DNA from: Cladochytrium replicatum
Lineage: Eukaryota; Chytridiomycota; Chytridiomycetes; Cladochytriales; Cladochytriaceae
NCBI GenBank assembly: GCA_025526935.1
Contig: JAHLKD010000020.1
Location: forward strand, 372,001 to 436,000
DNA length: 64,000 bases
Direction of reading: 5' to 3'
Part shown: one piece after another, positions 33,281 through 45,020 of the stretch
Position numbering within the stretch: position 1 is the first letter of the stretch
Layout: each line of letters starts with the position of its first letter
Position numbers and translations under genes: made by a program
The notes under the pieces: model-generated
The model's database searches: none
What the model saw: only the letters and a program-made list of their open reading frames with translations
What the model was told of the DNA's origin: nothing

Positions 33281-36200
33281 TCACGATACATTTTTTGAAA
33301 CTCTCGTCAAGTACTTTTCGATTGATGTAACATCAGTTAAAGCATTATGCTTGGTTTCTTCCGAGGCGAAACTCTTCCATGCTTGAATGAGTGTGCGAAG
33401 ATCTGCGATGCTATCCGGCTTCGAGCCGACTTCATTAGCGAGGGGGACGTTATCCAATATGAGTTGGCGCACTACTCGTAATGCTCCGGCTGTCCGGCTC
33501 AGAGCTTTAGGAGAGCCATGTCACGAGCAACGTCGTTAGGGAAGTTTGAGCACATACCTTCACTGGATAAATTACCGTCATTTGGAGTCATATTCTGCCC
33601 CACTGTTGCCACCAACGCCTTCACTACCATCGTGGTCATGTACTTATTGGCGAGCAGAAGCTCTTGGATGGCCTCAAAGCAGTATCCGAAGGACTAAACG
33701 CAATAAGAAAATCGTGCTAACCCGGCTAGAAATAACCCACCTTTGGTTCAGAGATGTTGATAAGCAAAGCGTCCACGATTGCAACGATGATTGCGCTGCC
33801 AAGGTCCACGAGCTGTTCGGAATTCAAATTGGTGTGCAACCACATAACCATTCTTGAGATTGAATAGATCGAGTCCACGGGAAGAGGTTTTGACTATGCA
33901 ACAAATTGTTAAATAAGTGCAGCTCAAGATAAAACCTTATCCTGACCAGTGCATCGATTGCGATGGGTACAAAGTGCAATCCATGTAGCGGCACATGCTT
34001 CAACAGATGCTGCTCAAGTTCTACACCCATGTTCATATCATAGCCTTCCACTGCTGATGAAGCATTCGATCGAGAGCAAAGTGATTGCAATGCACCTATG
34101 GCCATCTATCTGTAACGGTCAATACTGTACAATACCCATGTTGATAAATTACCTCAACTACCAACTTTCGGTTTTGCCAAAACGATGCAATCGCAGCTGA
34201 CTCAGCGTCCTCCTCTTCATCAGCAGCTTCTTTGGGCGGACGTTTGCGCTTACCAGCCTTTCACAGTCTATAAGTTTGGTCAGAAATACAGAAATTTTGG
34301 GGGAAAACTCACAGTTGACTTTGACTTCTCCCAAATGGAATGCAGCTCTTGAAAGGAAACTGCTTTCGCTCCGCCATAACCAACTGCGGATCGCAGCACG
34401 ATCAGATCATCTTTGGTGTAACCAACAATCCCGAGAGTCATGATAAACCCAACGAACAGCGGGACTTCCAAAGCCGTCGCCAAGCTATTCTGCCGTTCAC
34501 TAACGATGGTCAATAAGTGCAGATGCACATCCGCAGAGATTCCATCTAAGCAGTATACGTGAGGGTACGGTTGAACATCTGAAACGTAACTTACGCGAGT
34601 GCTGCCGACAGAAACATGCTACAAGCGCTGACAGCAGTTTAGTGGACCAGGGGCTCGTAAAGTAGAATAGTAAGTCGAGTGTCCCCCTCTGCTCCCCAAC
34701 CGGAAGATCCCTGAATGGGCCGTAAATATCGCCGCGGTTTGGGATGCTGACATGAAATAATGGAGTAAGTGCGTTCTGTAGGTGTTCCATGTGGATCTAT
34801 CGGCACAATATGAATAAGATATAATCTCCGCACATGCACGCACTTACACGATCATTTGCGACTTCAAATACGTTCTCTCTCAAGTTCTGAGTTTGATAGC
34901 GTAAGATTGCCTGAAATTTCAAAAGATTAAAGCTTATCCAACAATTTGATGTGAATGCTTACTCCTCCCAACTCAATATCGGAAGTTCTCAGCTCCCAAA
35001 GCCATTTGGGTAAAGATGCCAAAAATTCTCGGTGCAATTTCACGAACTTCTCCCCATGTTCGTCTGTTGGATGCGAACCATTTAACGAGGGAACAAAACC
35101 TCCCCGCCATTGACGCGAAGAACGGAGCTATTTGTGGAATGCGAAGGTGATCTGCATTTCATGGCTCCATTGTGTTTTTGGTGCATACCATAAATATACG
35201 GGCGACATAGTGGAAAAGCACCTTCTTGGTTGCGGAAGTCGAGCCAGACTGGAAGTGGTACCGAATGATTGCCTTTCAGACCAAATAAGTTAGCTTGGGG
35301 CAAATAGAGGAGCCAAGAATAAACACACGTCGAACAATTGGAGTTGGTCAGGAGCCGTCAACTGGTTGAGCAATATCCAAACAGTGGGGAACGTAGCAGC
35401 AAGGTGCTCCGGTTTAAGCTCAATCGAATTTAATCGCTTCTTCCCCACTTCTTGCTCCCGCGCATTTTTATCAAAAATCGTGAGCAGGTAACGGAGCATG
35501 GATTTCGACAACCTCAAATTATCTGACCCTTTCCCCGTTTCACGCAAAGAGTGCATAAAGTAAGAAAGTAGCTCACAGCAAGTGACATTCATTCGTTGAT
35601 ACGTGTAGTTGACCTGAGAAACTGATCAGTTGCAAACGTGGAAGAAACGACAAATTGAAACCTTTGAGTCGTGTGAATAGAATGAGTCACCTCCAAGAGG
35701 AAAGTGGACTATAACATGCTTCAGTAGCAAGTTCAGTAGGTTCTCTCCCCACGCCCGATCCTAGATCACAGACTTAATTATAAGCTCTAAAATCAGATGT
35801 CATAAGGTCATACAGCTTTCGCCCACTCCCTCAGCTGACCAGAAGCTACCATTGCGCGAAACACGGTGAGCATGAGTTGCAGAGTGAGATGGCAGACTTC
35901 GAGCGCAGTCAGAAACGTTTCCGACTTTGATGCACCAGAGTCGACTCCAGAGATATATGCAACGGCTTCAATCCAGAAGTCGATCAAGATCGGAATAAGC
36001 TTGTCTGCAACTTCCTGCTCAACGTAATTAGCAATCAAATTGTTCAAATTGTTTGTGAACAGGATTACGTACCCGCATTGTTTGGGAACTAGCAGCGCTC
36101 GATCGATTAAAATCGAGAGTTTGGGCGGTCTCCATTTTATCGGTAGATCGAGAGGTGTCCAATGATATATGCTTGATATTCAATCTTTCTTGGCCAGGCT

Positions 36201-37753
36201 TCTTCGACGTAGGGGTTTCAACATCCAGCTTCGTAGCAGGATTGGCATCAAAACCGTAAATGCTTTCCATATCATTCTCGTGCAAAACAGTTGCTATGAA
36301 TTCATTCGGTCGATTCAAGAGTACGTTCTGAAGAAGTTCTTGTCAGTCTTTGCGTAAAGAAGCGGGAAAAGTGATCATCCTACGTAAAGTGGGTCCGTCC
36401 ATAATCTTTGGATTGCAAGTTGATTCCCGAGAAGCGTTTCTATTGTTTCATTTCGCTCGTAGAAATACCAGTACCTAGGGAAGAGAGTATTTGAATGGAT
36501 TTGTGATGCCTGCATATTCGCTTACGTCGTCATTCCTTTATTTAGAATCTTCTCCAGAAATCCGAGTAAACTGGTTAAGACTTCAATCCTGGACTGGATT
36601 GAAGAGTTCTAAACCACATTCTTCAAATCAGAACTCATTCTTACCAATCCCAATCCAAGCTTCGAGTTTGGATTCACAGACAGTGAAGGGCCTTTGTTAC
36701 CTGGCCAGCATAACCTGGTAAGAAAATGCATATCACACCTATTGTATTTACCAGAAGATGGTCCTTTTGCAGCAGATACCGAGTTGCTGGACAATATAGA
36801 AACGTAGTTGGTCAAGATCTGCACGATATAATCTCATGTAAATTGTACAAAGAGGACGGAACAAAAGCATAATGTGCCTACCTGGTTTGCATACGGAGCA
36901 ATCAGGGTCGGAATTGATGTAGCGTAGATTTGCATGAGTTTTAATGCATCTAGCCTCACATCCTCTGTGATGTGAGTCAAAGCAGCCGCGGTATACGCCA
37001 TTATAAGCGGCATGAACGGTCTGACCTTGCTCTGACGATGGGATTTTTTTGAGATTGGAGGGAGATAGAGTAAAAGCTGCATAATATACCGCTGAAGCGT
37101 TACTCAACAACACAGATGCAAGCGAGCGACCGCTGCTTCGAACCCCCCGGTCCTGTAATTGTGTTCAGTTTGACGAGCACGTTTCTCCAAACGTCATACC
37201 TCATCTGCGAAAAGATGACAGGTAGCATCTACTACGACATTTAATCTTTGAAGTACGTAATCCTGGTCTTTCTGAAATATCTCCTCGATCCCTGATGCAG
37301 CGTCTAGCAACAGGTCTTTAGCCTTTTGTGTGAAGCAAATCTACCAGCAGAACCTTTGCGTATAGGCGCACTATGATGTCGGAGTAAAGATATAAGCTCT
37401 GGTAGGGTCTGATTTCGTGATGAAACAAGCTCTGTTCCGCTGATGTTCTTTTCCTCCAAATCTTGCTTTGGCAGCAAAATCGCTTGGAACAGAAACAAAT
37501 TAAGCTGCACGCCAATTCTTGAGTAGGCCGATCACATACACTTTGATTTGAAAGAAGTATCTGTTTTATTTGATGGGGGTGCCTTCTTCTTGCCGACTTT
37601 CAATTTCGCTTTCTAAACCACATCAGTTAGTTCCATCTATTCATTGTACTTTCGGAACTATTTTCTTCTGAAATAACATATATATTCAACCAGATCCCAT
37701 CCATGCATTACCTTAAAATCCTCATCCTTCTTCGTCTTTTTCTTTGGGGGCAT
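33281..37753 (-). CDS. IPI1/TEX10-type pre-rRNA processing protein (Rix1 complex)
   Basis: This is a long minus-strand gene with many short introns. The first exons are 37753-37712 (MPPKKKTKKDEDFK), 37612-37540 and one beginning at 37482. Joined, they read LKVGKKKAPPSNKTDTSFKS and then SILLPKQ, the hallmark N-terminus of yeast Ipi1 and human TEX10. Further exons carry HEAT-like helices, including PLIMAYTAAALTHITEDVRLD (about 37010-36945), which matches the family's conserved second block. The C-terminal exon ends at 33281. I did not resolve every internal junction, so the exon list is incomplete and an internal lesion cannot be excluded. Ipi1 works with Rix1/Ipi2 and Ipi3 in late nucleolar and nucleoplasmic 60S subunit maturation. 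The total length fits the long TEX10 type rather than the short yeast Ipi1. Confidence 0.83.
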
Positions 37754-38095
37754 CTCCTTCCGCTTTGCACGTGTGGCACAGCTGTCACAAATATACCGAC
37801 AAATGTTGTTCGAGGACGTTAAGCGACTGTAGCCTTCACCTTTTGTTTTTCTTGTCTTAGCTCTTAGCTCGTATTGCGAAGATTTCTCTCTGATTATTCT
37901 GATCTGATTTTCATTAAATTAGCCTCAATTGCATAGATCTCGAGGTCGCAAATTTTTTCAGATATGTAGCGTTCCACGTTCCCAGAAGTGGTAAGTTGGA
38001 ACTCTGGGTATGTTTTATCATTGTCCTTCAGTGCAACCGTCACAGGTAATATTTTCGACCGGGTATGTGAGACGAATTCACTGACGTGAACTTTT

Positions 38096-39400
38096 AGTCA
38101 TTTCATCAAACGACGCTGTCGTTATAAATGTTACGCCAAGGTAAACGATACACCGAGTCAAGTTTCTCACATCCTTCGCATCAACGGATCGACCCCAACC
38201 GGTATCTTATGTCAATGTTCTTCGTTATCAATACCGCTTTGGTGACTCTTTACATTGGAAAACCCGACAAACCAATTATCACAAAGGCATATAACTTATC
38301 ATTTCTGATTAGTTCAGCAGGTCACAGCTTTCCGAAGCGCACAATTTTATATCAGGGATATGCTGCATGGATGGCCCTTCCGACTGTAGCAGGTGTAATC
38401 GTGTGCTTTCTCGCCAGTCCCGTCTATTTCGAAAAGGTTTGTTTTCGGTCCATAACTCATATTGTCGACATAAGCGGGCCAATTCCGGCAAGTTTTCGAG
38501 TGAAGGCATATCGAAGGATTGATATCGAGCTCCGCCCTTCTATTGTCATGCGTTCAACGTTGCTCCGCTGCTACATCCGTCCCTGGAACCTTGGAACGTT
38601 TTGACGGCTTTCGCCGGTGTAGTGGTGGTGAAGGACATAGTAATGGACTTTACCGGCTGGGTGAGGCGATATAGAGCTTCAAAATCACAAGATAAGCCGA
38701 AATGGGAACCAATGGCAGCCTCCGAAGGAACTTGATGATAATCAAATCAGGATTGTTCCAGAGAAGTCGGTACGTATTAACGGCAACGAAGAGAAGCAGC
38801 TTTCAGCAGAACCCATTTCGAGCTCGACAAGGAATGATGTGACAAACGAGCGGCCGTGAACACCGTTGGCGACCCTGATGATCAGATTGATTAATCTGGG
38901 CCATACTCCAAATCGAAGATGATTCTCAAGAGAACCTCATTAATGAATCAACTGATCTGAAACAAACCCGTCCAAAAACAACCATTGGACGCATCAAGTC
39001 ATCTGTTTCTAGCACAGCTGAGGCTTTCCCCCATTCTCACGGTTCTTTCCCGACAATCATGGACCTTGATCCCGTTTGTTCTTGGAATGTTTCTTCAAGT
39101 AGAAGTCACCAGTCGACGTGGGTGGACTGCCCGTCTTTCGATCGCACTCTGGTCCTTTGCAAAAGTTGGGGTTCCACCATGGGAGCAGTCTTTTCCATCG
39201 CGATTCGGTCTACCTTGGCATCTAGTACGTTGAAAATTCTTCCTATGACCATCGTATTTGTGAAAGCACTTCTCGAGAGAGCGGAGGCAGACTACCTGGA
39301 TAGCCGGGCTGCGTTTTATGGACTTGTGATTGGATCAAACCTCGGAGCCAATGTCACTTTGGTTGGTTCTATAGCGGGGTCATTATCACTTCGCTTGTAA
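38096..39400 (+). pseudogene. ArsB/CitM-type ion transporter pseudogene
   Basis: Fragments of a 12-TM anion transporter of the ArsB/NhaD/citrate-transporter group are readable. SNDAVVINVTP lies at about 38105. FVINTALVTLYIGKPDKPI follows near 38219, where an intact gene has the GSxxxxxGNPxN loop. WTLIPFVLGMFLQVE lies near 39050, and after a frame change AAFYGLVIGSNLGANVTLVG lies near 39315. The last block is the conserved GSNxGANxTxxGS signature. At least two frame changes and stops split the gene, and some intervening segments look scrambled. It lies in a gap between IPI1 (-) and COP1 (+). Confidence 0.75.
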
Positions 39401-39640
39401 ACGTTGAAGCGGCGATGGGGGCAGGTTGTGAAGGAGATCAAGATGAGCAGCTGTGATCATTGGTGAGCTATAGTTACACCGTGAGTGTTTGTGCGGTGAT
39501 GTGGTGTTTGTGCTTTGATGGCTCGAGTTGATTGTGATACGAGCTTGATCTGTTCACTCTTGTTGATATTCGCTGATTCTGTAATTCTATTGCAAATTTA
39601 GGCCCCTAAAAAATAAGACAAAACGGCTGTGGCTTCCAGA

Positions 39641-42600
39641 ATGTCAACTTCGGCCTCACATCCAAACAAAAAGCAGAGGACAACGGCAACGCGAGCGGGT
39701 CGGCAGCAAAGCGCTGGCGGATCTTCGCCCGCTGCTGAAAGATTTGGGGTGCACCCCTGGTCATCGTCACCAGCGAAGGCACAGCAACAAAGAAATGATA
39801 CAACACGCATCGACCCAGACTTGCTCTGCCCAATTTGTCTGGAGGTATTTCGAGAAGCGTTCATCACTCGATGTGGTCACAGTTTTTGGTAAGGAAGAGA
39901 AGGTTTCTCTCATCTTATATCTGCTTTAGTATCAACGACATGTTTACATTTTGCTAGTTTCACTTGCATCACAAAACACATCGACAACAAGCCCGAGTGC
40001 CCGACATGCAGAAACCATCTCCGGAGATCCCACATTTTTCCTAACTTCACATGTAATGTCTCCTGATCTGGGTGATTGTTCGACAATCCTCGAGCTGATG
40101 GCCTCGTTTGTCATTACAGTGAACAAGTTGGTGGAAAGGCCTGCAGTAATAACAACAACGGCAACCCAGCAGCATTCTTCTCCTTCTCGAAGTGCATTCA
40201 GCCTTCCTCCTCGCCCTGAACAGATGACCAAGGAAGGTAAAACAAGCTAGGTGTCTTAGATGGACCATGATTTACCATGTTGATTCAGAAATTGACCACT
40301 GGCTACATGTACTTACCGTCAAGAAGAAGGAGTGTGAAATATCCAGCCGTGAAATCGAGCTTCAAGTTTCACACGACTTTCTTCGCCGTGCTTTTGTGGA
40401 TAGGCAAAAAGCACTGGATGAGGTCTCAAAACAATTGAAATGGTTGCAGGAGGACATGGAGGTTGTCAACGATCAGCTGAAGAGCTTACGTGCTGCATCT
40501 GACTCGGGTGGCACAGACAAATGCGACGAGCATTTGACAGGCGACAGTCAAAAGGATGACCAAGTGCCGGAAGGTGTCGATTCCAATCTCCAGGCATCGT
40601 CCTTGAGAGGGAAGAAGCGGCCATACCAGGTTGGTGTTGGACGATGAAAACCACTCGTGCACGAACCTGACGGGTCTTGCAGGAACTGCTTTCATCAGAT
40701 TTGGCGATTGGATCACCAAAATCTGCCTCGGCAAAGGATGAAGGCAGATCGAGAATGGCACAAGTTGGGAAGATGTCTGCGCTTCGAAAGAAGTGTGTTC
40801 AGAAGATCGAGCAGCATTTCAATGATATTCAAGATGTTTACTTCGATTGGCGGCTCGGCGGTACAAAATATTTCCCGCAGCTCAATATTTTGCATCCTGA
40901 TCAATTTTTTTTATAACCAGCTCGAACGCCAGCTGACACCGTCGCACTAACAGAGCAGCTATCAACCACACTCTCTCGTTTCTCCCGATACACTCGATTA
41001 CGGACCCTGGCGAATCTCACATACCATGACTCTTTCTTCACTTCCACGTCTAGTGGTGGCTCCTCTTCCATGTCCATAGTTTCATCTGTTGAATTTGACA
41101 AGGACGACGAGTATTTCGCATTCGCTGGTGTCGCGAAGAAAATCAAGATCTATGAGTACGCTGCTGTTGTTGAGGACTACAGAGATATGGGTTACCTTCT
41201 TGGTGGAAGGCGAAACGGCAATGGGTTTATCACACGAGGAACCACGCCGATGTCGCTTACTCTTGGGTCCATTGGGAGTCCTGGGACATCGACTCCAGGC
41301 CGCTCGATCAGTCGTAATGCGAGTAGAAATAGTGTACAGACCCCTCCACGCTTCGTTTCTGAAAATGACGAAGAGGCAGATGAAGAGAACGACAACGACG
41401 ATCACGAGGGAGATGGGGGAGAAAGTGTGGCTGACGAAGTGGTCGTTGATGGAAACGATGAAGTTGATATGGGCGGTGAAGAGCATGAAGAAGTAGATGG
41501 GGACGCGGAATCAGAGCTGGCGAGGGAGAGCAGTGATGACGTTGATCAAGAGCCCATGATTGATAGTTCCCCTGTGGACACTCTCATCAAGTTTCCTGTT
41601 CGAAGCATCGCATGCCGGTCAAAGATAAGGTACAATAAGATGTTCGATTGTGAGCTCTCAGTAACGTTTCCAACAAAGTTGCCTCTCGTATAATCCTTAC
41701 ATCAAGGGTTACTTAGCTAGCAGCGACTATGAGGGGATTATATCACTGTGGGACGTAAACACAAGCACTGCCATACACCACTTCGATGAACACGAACGGC
41801 GAACGTGGACCGTCGACTTCTGTCTCGCCGACCCCCAACGAATGGCGTCGGCTGGTGATGACACAAAGGGTGTGTGTCGTTGGTTTTACCGTTCCCACTT
41901 GACTCACACACAGCTTGCAGTGAAAGTCTGGAGCACTACCCAGCGCCAATCGGTAGTCAATATCGACACTCGTGCCAACGTGTGCTCGGTCAAGTTTAAC
42001 CCCTCTAATAGTTTCCACCTGGCTTTTGGTTCCGCAGGTTTGCAAAGTCGGTCTGATCCTTTCATATTTGGTTCTAAAGTGATCCGTTTAGATCATCAGG
42101 TACATTACTACGACTTGCGCAAGCCAAGCGAAGCTCTCCATGTCTTCAAGGGCCACAAAAAGGCGGTTTCATTCGTCAAGTTTACGTCGCCGTACGAACT
42201 CGTCTCTGCGTCCACGGACTCTACCCTTAGGCTCTGGAGTTTGCCAGCGTCTTGCTCCACAGGAGTACCACCGCGACCGTCCTTTGCGGGGAACACACCA
42301 TCGAGTGTTGATGCTTCAAAATCGGCCAACGGTGCTTCAACTTCGTCAGATTGCATTCGCACGTTTTCGGGGCACTTCAATGAGCGCAATTTTGTCGGAT
42401 TGAGTGTGAACAGTGACGGAGAATTCATCTCAACTGGAAGTGAAAACAACACGGCTTACGTGTACTACCGACAGATTCGACGGCCAGTGCTTGAGCAAAA
42501 GTTTGGGAACGGGATTGACACATTAAAGGTAAGAAATGGGAACTTTACAACTTTCGACCGATTAATATTTTCTCGTGAACAGGGTTCCGAGTTGAAAGAC

Positions 42601-42708
42601 GAAGACCCGACAACGTTTGTATCAAGTGTGATGTGGAGAAGAAGGTCTCCAACTGAGCTTGTTTGCGCGAATTCGCTTGGGAGGGTAAAGGTCATGGAGA
42701 TGGTATAA
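39641..42708 (+). CDS. COP1-type E3 ubiquitin ligase (RING, coiled coil, WD40)
   Basis: The ten exons are 39641-39888, 39958-40052, 40120-40236, 40289-40629, 40683-40860, 40921-41629, 41679-41869, 41921-42037, 42092-42528 and 42583-42708. All introns are GT-AG, the phases close, and the product has 852 residues. The C3HC4 RING has C63, C66, C78, H80, C83, C86, C97 and C100. A coiled coil spans about 155-235. The COP1-specific linker includes VQKIEQHFNDIQDVYF and SRFSRYTRLRTLANL. The WD40 propeller starts with IVSSVEFDKDDEYFAFAGV and includes HVFKGHKKAVSFVKF. Between its first two blades (about 421-545) is an acidic, Ser-rich insertion. COP1 targets transcription factors for ubiquitination in plants and animals. 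RING, coiled coil and propeller are all intact. Confidence 0.95.
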
Positions 42709-42879
42709 GCGCATGTGCTCTTTAGTTGATGAACCATATTGGATGCTTTCATGACCAAGAACCGAAGAGAGAATGCTACCACAACGTCGCCGACTTCTTT
42801 CAATGCTGGCACACTCATGATTCAAAAGCGTGCCTTAAGTATTATTATGGAGGACAAATAATGCAGTGCATCCTACTCA

Positions 42880-44150
42880 TCACGAAACTTCAGTCCCAAC
42901 AAATTGCAAGTGTTTTAATGCCGTGACTGCACCTTCTACAACCTCATCGTAGTCCGAAAACATCAGAGGCATCAGAACAGCGACAGCTTCCCTATTTTCA
43001 CGTTTCATTGCAAACTCCCCACCTGCCACAGCAAGTTTCTTTAGGATCCCTACCCCTCCGTGCACCAACTCCATTCTGTCCGACTCCTTCACCAACGAAA
43101 TCCCCACCTCTATCCCCCTCTGATCGCCACGCAATCAACTTTTGACGCTGCGGGGCTGAAGCAAAGCATCGCAAGCGCACCTGACGCCGCCTTCCTCCTC
43201 CCTACGTCCTCGGCGTGATTCGAATCCGATTCGGGCTCTTCTCGTACATCAAATACGTTCGGGTTGACCATCTTGTTACACAGAGCCTCGTTACCGCGCC
43301 ATGGACGAGCGGGTTGTCCGACAGCTGGAGATTTCCCTTCGCACGGACAACTTTTGCTGGAACGATGCGCGTGCGCACGTCAGACTCCTGCATACTTGCG
43401 AGGTTCATGAGCTTCGAACTGACGGAGCTCGTTCTCCCTATTACAGAGAAGGACGTGGGGTCCGACGAGCTCGCTCGCGAGAGGGGACTTGGATGCGACG
43501 ATGGGGTCCGTTGTGATTGCGATCTTGGCGAGGGCTTGTGCAGCCATCTGGCATCCTTCGGTGGAAGATTCGCTCAAGAGCGTGATGAGGAGCTTGACGG
43601 TGGCAATGTTGAGGAGAGCAGAGGAGACCTTGTCGGGGACGTCTACACTGCCGGTCTTCTCCCTGATGTCGACGAGGGCCATCACACCACCGGTTAGGAG
43701 TACTGCTGCTCCTCGCTTCTTGACTGCAGGGTCATCGTCGCGTTTGTCTTCGGAAGCTTTTCCTTCGCCGGCACTTCGCGGAGTTTCTTGAGCTGCTCTT
43801 CTTTCTCGCTCGGTCCCTTTGTGATGTTGCTCAAGATGCCCGAGACCGTGAACTGGAGTTGTCCGTCAGCAATCGCTTCACGAGCCAGTTTCACCAGTGG
43901 CCCCAAAAGTTCGTTGTCGTTCGCAATCTTTTCTTTGATCGAAGCGTGGTGTCTATTTGAAGAGCTGCGCGGACGTCCGCAAAGGCTTTGTCGAACTGCT
44001 TTTTGGGACTCGTATGCTTGTGCTCTTTCCACTAGTTTCAGAGAGTCGACGATCGAGCTCCTGAGAGCTATGAGAAGTGTGAGAACAACGCTATTGAGTG
44101 TTCTGAAATTTAGCGCAAACCTTCAGTAAGATTGTCTATTGTCTTTTCCA
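42880..44150 (-). pseudogene. UCS-domain (UNC-45/She4/Rng3) myosin chaperone pseudogene
   Basis: Minus-strand pieces match the C-terminal UCS domain: QFTVSGILSNITKGPSEKEE followed by LKKLRE (about 43870-43780), then, one frame over, DDDPAVKKRGAAVLLTGGV, then NELRQFEA (43410), and after a break NLASMQESDVRTRI. The family reads FEALMALTNLASM at that point, so roughly ten bases are missing and the frame is lost. A later piece (43134-42880) carries armadillo-like helices (GVGILKKLAVAGGEFAMK). UCS proteins fold and stabilise myosin motors. The N-terminal part is not visible. Frameshifts outside any splice signal indicate a dead copy. Confidence 0.72.
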
Positions 44151-44653
44151 AGTCAACGTTTTGTTTCTGAGAGTCGTAGCTCCGTGTGTCGAGGAGCGTG
44201 GTGGGTCTATTGTTGATTTACGGCGCATTAGGAGGAGCGCACGTTTAGCACCCTGGCAGCTGCGGGGCAAAACCTTTTACGAGACCAGCGGGACTCTTTA
44301 GTTAATCGCATGTGTGGTTAAGACTATGATATCCTTTGCGGAAGTTAATGTGATGATCCAACGACAGATCACTTCTGAATTATATGGAAAGTAAGAACTT
44401 GTTACGGAAAACTGGATCGTCGACCCAGTTGGACAAGCGATCCAGCTTTACTTTGATTATGATCGTTTCTATATTTGATAATGCACCATTCCGGGCTATT
44501 CTCAATTCAGATTCATTCGGTCCCGAGACTGGATGATTGACAGTTTCCAGAGGTCCCATTTGTCATTTGTGAAAGAGTGTCCAGGGAATAATTCGGCAAC
44601 AACTTCTCCATGGGTTGCTGTTGTGCAAATCATCGAACGTTAGAACTCTCCTT

Positions 44654-45020
44654 CTACCAGCAGGCCTTCCTCACTCCCGGAATCTCTCCCGCCAAAGCCC
44701 GCTGCCGGAATACGATTCTGCTAATTTTGTATTCGCCGATATTTCCCTAGTTGCACACAAAAACATCAGCAAAATTCTTTTAAAGACCATTCGTTAAACT
44801 TTCAACGCACCCTCGCTTTCCCGGTCTCAATGCATCTGTTCTTGATCGCATGTGGTCTGGCATATCGTGGGTAGTTGTTGAGCTGGAGCTGAGCCTGAAT
44901 GCGGAGAGACAACGGGTGCGATTCGTCTCTGATGATGAGGCGGAGAGCTTGGCGAGCGACTTCGTGCTCTGCGACGACTTGCCTTGCGATTCTGTCCCGG
45001 ATGATATGAGCGATGGGCAT
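44654..45020 (-). CDS. Mitochondrial small-subunit ribosomal protein uS14m
   Basis: Two exons (45020-44811 and 44746-44654), joined across a 64-nt GT-AG intron, give 100 residues, the normal size of bacterial-type uS14. Motifs are SLRIQAQLQLNNYPRYARP, RCIETGKARG and, in exon 2, EYKISRIVFRQRALAGEIPG followed by VRKACW at the end. Those match the S14 signature. The protein binds 16S-like rRNA in the head of the small subunit. It lacks the zinc-binding cysteines of the C+ form. A longer presequence encoded by an undetected upstream exon is possible, since no strong targeting peptide precedes the Met at 45020. Confidence 0.9.

Noticed and set aside
32659-33330. Small membrane-protein genes
   Set aside because: The hydrophobic frames come from T-rich DNA, overlap in three frames and lack splice signals.
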